From Erwinia oleae (GTDB lineage: Bacteria > Pseudomonadota > Gammaproteobacteria > Enterobacterales > Enterobacteriaceae): 64,000 nucleotides of DNA. Where the stretch lies: contig NZ_JNVB01000004.1 of NCBI RefSeq assembly GCF_000770305.1, positions 1 to 64,000 of the forward strand, written 5' to 3'. The notes under the pieces were generated by a model. The model did not search any database, was not told where the DNA came from, and worked only from the letters and a program-made list of their open reading frames with translations. The number at the start of each line of letters is the position of its first letter. Positions within the stretch are counted from its first letter, which is position 1. Made by a program: the position numbers and the translations under genes. This document shows, one piece after another, positions 60,172 to 64,000 of this stretch.

Positions 60172-62979
60172 ATGCAGAACAGCGCGATGAAGCCCTGGCT
60201 GGACTCTTCCTGGCTGGCCGGCGCGAACCAGACCTACATAGAGCAACTCTATGAGGACTATCTAACCGATCCTGACTCTGTTGATGTTGCCTGGAAATCG
60301 CTGTTTCAGCAGCTTCCGGGGAATGGGGTTAGACCTGAACAATTCCACTCGACCACCCGCGAATATTTTAAACGCCTGGCAAAAGACGCCACGCGCTACA
60401 CCGCCTCCGTCAGCGATCCCGATACCAACGCGAAACAGGTTAAAGTTCTCCAGTTAATTAACGCCTTCCGTTTTCGTGGTCATCAGCAGGCTAATCTCGA
60501 CCCGCTGGGGTTATGGAAACAGGATGACGTGCCCGATCTCAACCCGGCCTTTCACGATCTGACCGAGACGGACTTCCAGGAAACCTTTAACGTTGGTTCT
60601 TTTGCCTTTGGCAGAGACACCATGAAGCTGGCCGATCTGTTTTCGCTTCTGCAACAGACCTACTGCGGTTCCATTGGTGCGGAATATATGCACATCACCA
60701 ATACCGAAGAGAAACGCTGGATCCAGCAGCGCATCGAATCGGTGGCGGGGCAGGCTTCTTTCTCTTCTGAAGAGAAAAAGGGGTTCCTGAAACAGCTCAC
60801 CGCAGCCGAAGGTCTTGAGCGCTATCTGGGCGCCAAATTCCCCGGCGCCAAACGCTTCTCGCTTGAGGGCGGCGACGCGCTGGTGCCGATGCTGAACGAG
60901 ATGATCCGCCACGCCGGCAAAAGCGGCACCCGTGAAGTGGTGCTGGGCATGGCGCACCGTGGTCGTCTGAACGTGCTGATTAACGTGCTGGGCAAAAAGC
61001 CGCAGGATCTGTTCGACGAATTCTCCGGCAAACACAAAGAGCACCTCGGCACCGGCGACGTGAAGTACCATATGGGCTTCTCGTCGGACGTTGAAACCGA
61101 AGGCGGCATGGTGCACCTGGCGCTGGCGTTTAACCCGTCGCACCTTGAAATCGTCAGCCCGGTGGTGATGGGCTCAGTGCGTGCGCGTCTCGATCGTCTT
61201 GACGAGCCAAGCAGCAACAAAGTGCTGCCGATCACCATTCATGGCGACGCGGCAGTCACCGGTCAGGGTGTGGTGCAGGAAACGCTGAACATGTCGCAGG
61301 CGCGCGGCTATGAGGTGGGCGGTACGGTACGTATCGTTATTAATAACCAGATTGGTTTCACCACCTCCAACCCGAAAGATGCCCGCTCGACGCAGTACTG
61401 CACCGATATCGGCAAAATGGTGCTGGCGCCGATTTTCCACGTCAACGCTGACGATCCGGAAGCGGTGGCATTCGTCACGCGCCTGGCGCTCGACTTCCGT
61501 AACACCTTCAAGCGCGACGTCTTTATCGATCTGGTGTGCTACCGCCGCCACGGCCATAACGAGGCCGATGAGCCGAGCGCCACCCAGCCGGTGATGTACC
61601 AGAAGATCAAGAAGCAGCCAACGCCGCGTAAAATCTACGCCGATCGCCTGGAGCAGGAAAAAGTGGCTACCCTCGAAGACGCTACCGAAATGGTCAACCT
61701 GTATCGCGATGCGCTGGACGCCGGTGAATGCGTGGTGCCGGAGTGGCGTCCGATGAGCCTGCACTCCTTTACCTGGTCGCCGTATCTGAACCACGAGTGG
61801 GATGAAAGCTATCCCTCCACGCTGGAGTACAAACGGCTTCAGGATCTGGCAAAGCGCATCAGCACCGTGCCGGAACAGATTGAAATGCAGTCGCGCGTGG
61901 CGAAAATCTACGGCGACCGTGCGGAAATGGCCGCAGGCAACAAACCGTTTGACTGGGGCGCAGCCGAAAACCTCGCCTATGCCACGCTGGTCGATGAAGG
62001 CATTCCTGTGCGCCTGTCCGGTGAGGACATGGGCCGCGGCACCTTTTTCCACCGCCACGCGGTGATCCACAATCAGGCGAATGGTTCCACCTGGACGCCG
62101 CTGCAACATGTGCACAACGGTCAGGGCAGTTTCCGCGTGTGGGACTCCGTGCTCTCTGAAGAAGCGGTATTGGCATTCGAATATGGCTACGCCACGGCAG
62201 AGCCGCGCACGCTGACCATCTGGGAAGCGCAGTTCGGCGATTTCGCCAACGGCGCGCAGGTGGTGATTGACCAGTTCATCAGCTCTGGCGAGCAGAAATG
62301 GGGCCGCATGTGCGGTCTGGTGATGCTGCTGCCGCACGGCTACGAAGGGCAGGGGCCGGAGCACTCCTCTGCGCGTCTGGAGCGCTACCTGCAACTCTGC
62401 GCCGAGCAGAATATGCAGGTTTGCGTGCCGTCCACGCCCGCGCAGGTTTACCACATGCTGCGTCGTCAGGCGCTGCGCGGTATGCGTCGTCCACTGATTG
62501 TCATGTCGCCAAAATCGCTGCTGCGTCATCCTCTGGCTATCTCTTCCCTGGAAGAAATGGCTAACGGCGGCTTCCAGCCTGCCATCGGTGAGGTGGACGA
62601 TCTTGATCCGAAAGGCATCAAGCGCGTGGTGCTCTGCTCGGGCAAGGTGTACTACGATCTGCTGGAAAAACGCCGTAAGAATGAGCAGACCGATGTGGCG
62701 ATTGTGCGTATCGAACAGCTCTATCCATTCCCGCACAAAGCGGTTCAGGATGCGCTTCAGCCTTATTCGCACGTGCATGATTTTGTCTGGTGCCAGGAAG
62801 AACCGCTCAATCAGGGCGCCTGGTATTGCAGTCAGCACCACTTCCGCGAAGCCGTTCCGTTTGGGGCTTCATTACGTTATGCCGGCCGTCCTGCTTCGGC
62901 CTCGCCGGCAGTTGGCTATATGTCCGTACACCAGCAGCAGCAGCAAGATCTGGTTAATGACGCGCTGAACGTTAATTAA
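60172..62979 (+). CDS. sucA: 2-oxoglutarate dehydrogenase E1 (SucA)
   Basis: Thiamine-diphosphate decarboxylase of the 2-oxoglutarate dehydrogenase complex. 935 aa (E. coli 933). N-terminal SucB-binding segment (MKPWLDSSWLAGANQTYIEQ), ThDP region HGDAAVTGQGVVQE, VCYRRHGHNEADEPSATQP, and the C-terminal transketolase-like domains (GEDMGRGTFFHRHAV; LLPHGYEGQGPEHSSARLER). sucB follows 14 bp later. Confidence 0.97.
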   Translation: MQNSAMKPWLDSSWLAGANQTYIEQLYEDYLTDPDSVDVAWKSLFQQLPGNGVRPEQFHSTTREYFKRLAKDATRYTASVSDPDTNAKQVKVLQLINAFRFRGHQQANLDPLGLWKQDDVPDLNPAFHDLTETDFQETFNVGSFAFGRDTMKLADLFSLLQQTYCGSIGAEYMHITNTEEKRWIQQRIESVAGQASFSSEEKKGFLKQLTAAEGLERYLGAKFPGAKRFSLEGGDALVPMLNEMIRHAGKSGTREVVLGMAHRGRLNVLINVLGKKPQDLFDEFSGKHKEHLGTGDVKYHMGFSSDVETEGGMVHLALAFNPSHLEIVSPVVMGSVRARLDRLDEPSSNKVLPITIHGDAAVTGQGVVQETLNMSQARGYEVGGTVRIVINNQIGFTTSNPKDARSTQYCTDIGKMVLAPIFHVNADDPEAVAFVTRLALDFRNTFKRDVFIDLVCYRRHGHNEADEPSATQPVMYQKIKKQPTPRKIYADRLEQEKVATLEDATEMVNLYRDALDAGECVVPEWRPMSLHSFTWSPYLNHEWDESYPSTLEYKRLQDLAKRISTVPEQIEMQSRVAKIYGDRAEMAAGNKPFDWGAAENLAYATLVDEGIPVRLSGEDMGRGTFFHRHAVIHNQANGSTWTPLQHVHNGQGSFRVWDSVLSEEAVLAFEYGYATAEPRTLTIWEAQFGDFANGAQVVIDQFISSGEQKWGRMCGLVMLLPHGYEGQGPEHSSARLERYLQLCAEQNMQVCVPSTPAQVYHMLRRQALRGMRRPLIVMSPKSLLRHPLAISSLEEMANGGFQPAIGEVDDLDPKGIKRVVLCSGKVYYDLLEKRRKNEQTDVAIVRIEQLYPFPHKAVQDALQPYSHVHDFVWCQEEPLNQGAWYCSQHHFREAVPFGASLRYAGRPASASPAVGYMSVHQQQQQDLVNDALNVN

Positions 62980-62993
62980 TTAAAGGAAAAATA

Positions 62994-64000
62994 ATGAGTA
63001 GCGTAGATATCCTCGTTCCCGACCTGCCTGAATCCGTTGCCGATGCCACCGTGGCGACCTGGCACAAAAAACCGGGCGACGCTGTGCAGCGCGATGAAGT
63101 GCTGGTTGAGATTGAAACTGATAAAGTCGTACTGGAAGTGCCTGCATCCGCCGACGGCGTACTGGAAGCGATTCTCGAAGACGAAGGCGCAACCGTGACT
63201 TCCCGCCAGGCGCTGGGCCGCCTGAAAGAGGGCAACAGCGGCGGTAAAGAGAGTTCCGCTAAGCCTGAAGCGCAGCAGGCAACGCCTGCACAGCGCCAGA
63301 GCGCCTCGCTCAGTGATGACGAAAGCAATGACGCGCTCACGCCGGCGATCCGCCGTCTGATCGCCGAGCACAGCCTCGATCCGGCCGCCATCAAAGGCAC
63401 GGGCGTCGGCGGCCGTCTGACCCGTGAAGACGTCGAGAAACATCTGGCCTCTGGCTCACAGGCTAAAGCGCCTGAAGCGAAAGCGCCGGAAACGAAAGCG
63501 CCTGGGGCCGCGCCTGCGCTGGCCGGCCGTAGCGAGAAACGCGTGCCGATGACCCGTCTGCGCAAGCGTGTGGCCGAGCGTCTGCTGGAAGCGAAAAACA
63601 GCACCGCCATGCTGACGACCTTCAACGAAGTCAATATGCAGCCGATCATGAGCCTGCGTAAACAGTACGGCGAAGCGTTTGAAAAACGTCATGGCGTGCG
63701 CCTGGGCTTCATGTCTTTCTACCTGAAAGCGGTAGTGGAAGCGCTGAAACGCTTCCCGGAAGTAAATGCGTCTATTGATGGCGACGACGTGGTTTATCAC
63801 AACTACTTTGACGTCAGCATCGCGGTTTCCACACCGCGCGGTCTGGTGACGCCGGTACTGAAAGACGTCGACGCGCTGGGCATGGCCGATATCGAGAAGA
63901 AAATCAAAGAGCTGGCGATCAAAGGCCGCGACGGTAAACTCACCGTTGACGAGCTGACCGGCGGCAACTTTACCATTACCAACGGCGGCGTATTTGGCTC
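62994..64000 (+). CDS. sucB: Dihydrolipoyl succinyltransferase E2 (SucB), 5' part
   Basis: Starts at ATG 62994 after AAAGGAAAAATA and is open to the window end (335 codons of about 405). Lipoyl domain with Lys44 in EIETDKVVLEV, Ala/Pro/Lys-rich linkers, peripheral E1/E3-binding domain (TPAIRRLIAEHSLDPAAIKG), and the start of the catalytic domain (KRVPMTRLRKRVAERLLEAK). The second linker has three short K-A-P-E-type repeats. The catalytic His-Asp region lies beyond the edge. Confidence 0.96.
   Translation, partial: MSSVDILVPDLPESVADATVATWHKKPGDAVQRDEVLVEIETDKVVLEVPASADGVLEAILEDEGATVTSRQALGRLKEGNSGGKESSAKPEAQQATPAQRQSASLSDDESNDALTPAIRRLIAEHSLDPAAIKGTGVGGRLTREDVEKHLASGSQAKAPEAKAPETKAPGAAPALAGRSEKRVPMTRLRKRVAERLLEAKNSTAMLTTFNEVNMQPIMSLRKQYGEAFEKRHGVRLGFMSFYLKAVVEALKRFPEVNASIDGDDVVYHNYFDVSIAVSTPRGLVTPVLKDVDALGMADIEKKIKELAIKGRDGKLTVDELTGGNFTITNGGVFG

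Noticed and set aside
61174-62841. 555-codon open frame on the minus strand inside sucA
   Set aside because: It is antisense to a near-full-length SucA match, lacks a recognisable family and reflects the GC-rich codon pattern of sucA.

Overview
The window is a 64 kb chromosomal backbone segment of a member of the Enterobacterales. It most resembles the Erwiniaceae (Pantoea, Mixta or Erwinia type); the genus is an inference from gene content and I could not run a search. Nearly every protein aligns by eye with its Escherichia coli counterpart at the same length, and gene order follows the E. coli block from ybeD/dacA to sucAB. No insertion sequence, prophage, integrase or CRISPR array was seen.

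Layout. 1-8.9 kb, minus strand: envelope growth and division genes (ybeD, dacA, rlpA, mrdB, mrdA) followed by rlmH, rsfS, nadD, holA and lptE. 8.9-11.5 kb: leuS. 11.9-12.8 kb, plus strand: a small secreted glycine-repeat protein and ybeL. 12.8-16.1 kb: the glutamate/aspartate ABC transporter gltIJKL, with a terminator and probable SroC-type RNA between gltI and gltJ. 16.4-22.1 kb: lnt, corC, ybeY, ybeZ and miaB. 22.3-23.5 kb: ubiF. 23.6-24.3 kb: a seven-tRNA operon (Met-Leu-Gln-Gln-Met-Gln-Gln). 24.5-32 kb: asnB, nagC, nagA, nagB and the divergent nagE. 32.1-38.3 kb: glnS and a chitobiose operon chiP-chiQ-chb. 38.5-43.5 kb: fur, fldA, ybfE, ybfF, seqA and pgm. 43.8-49 kb: ybfA, an orphan sulfatase, a TudS-DUF1722 fusion (long YbgA form), phrB and ybgI. 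49.2-54.7 kb: a 5-oxoproline cluster pxpB-pxpC-pxpA-DUF969-DUF979-pcp, then nei. 54.8-64 kb: gltA and the divergent sdhCDAB-sucA-sucB.

How the genes work together. Amino-sugar use forms one circuit. ChiP imports chitooligosaccharides and Chb hydrolyses them. NagE imports and phosphorylates GlcNAc, and NagA/NagB lead it into glycolysis. NagC-like palindromes sit at nagB, nagE and chiP, and a CRP site lies between nagB and nagE. The pxp cluster looks like a full route for pyroglutamate: peptide release by Pcp, uptake by the DUF969/DUF979 pair, and ATP-driven ring opening by PxpABC.

The parts that depart most from the E. coli arrangement are: chitobiase joined to chiPQ; the RudS-like fusion next to photolyase; the sulfatase where kdp genes lie in E. 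coli; the DUF969/DUF979/pcp insertion; and the absence of cobC, nagD and dtpD from their usual slots. None of these is proven to be a new system. The best candidates for follow-up are the pxp cluster, the RudS-photolyase pair, the sulfatase and the glycine-repeat protein.
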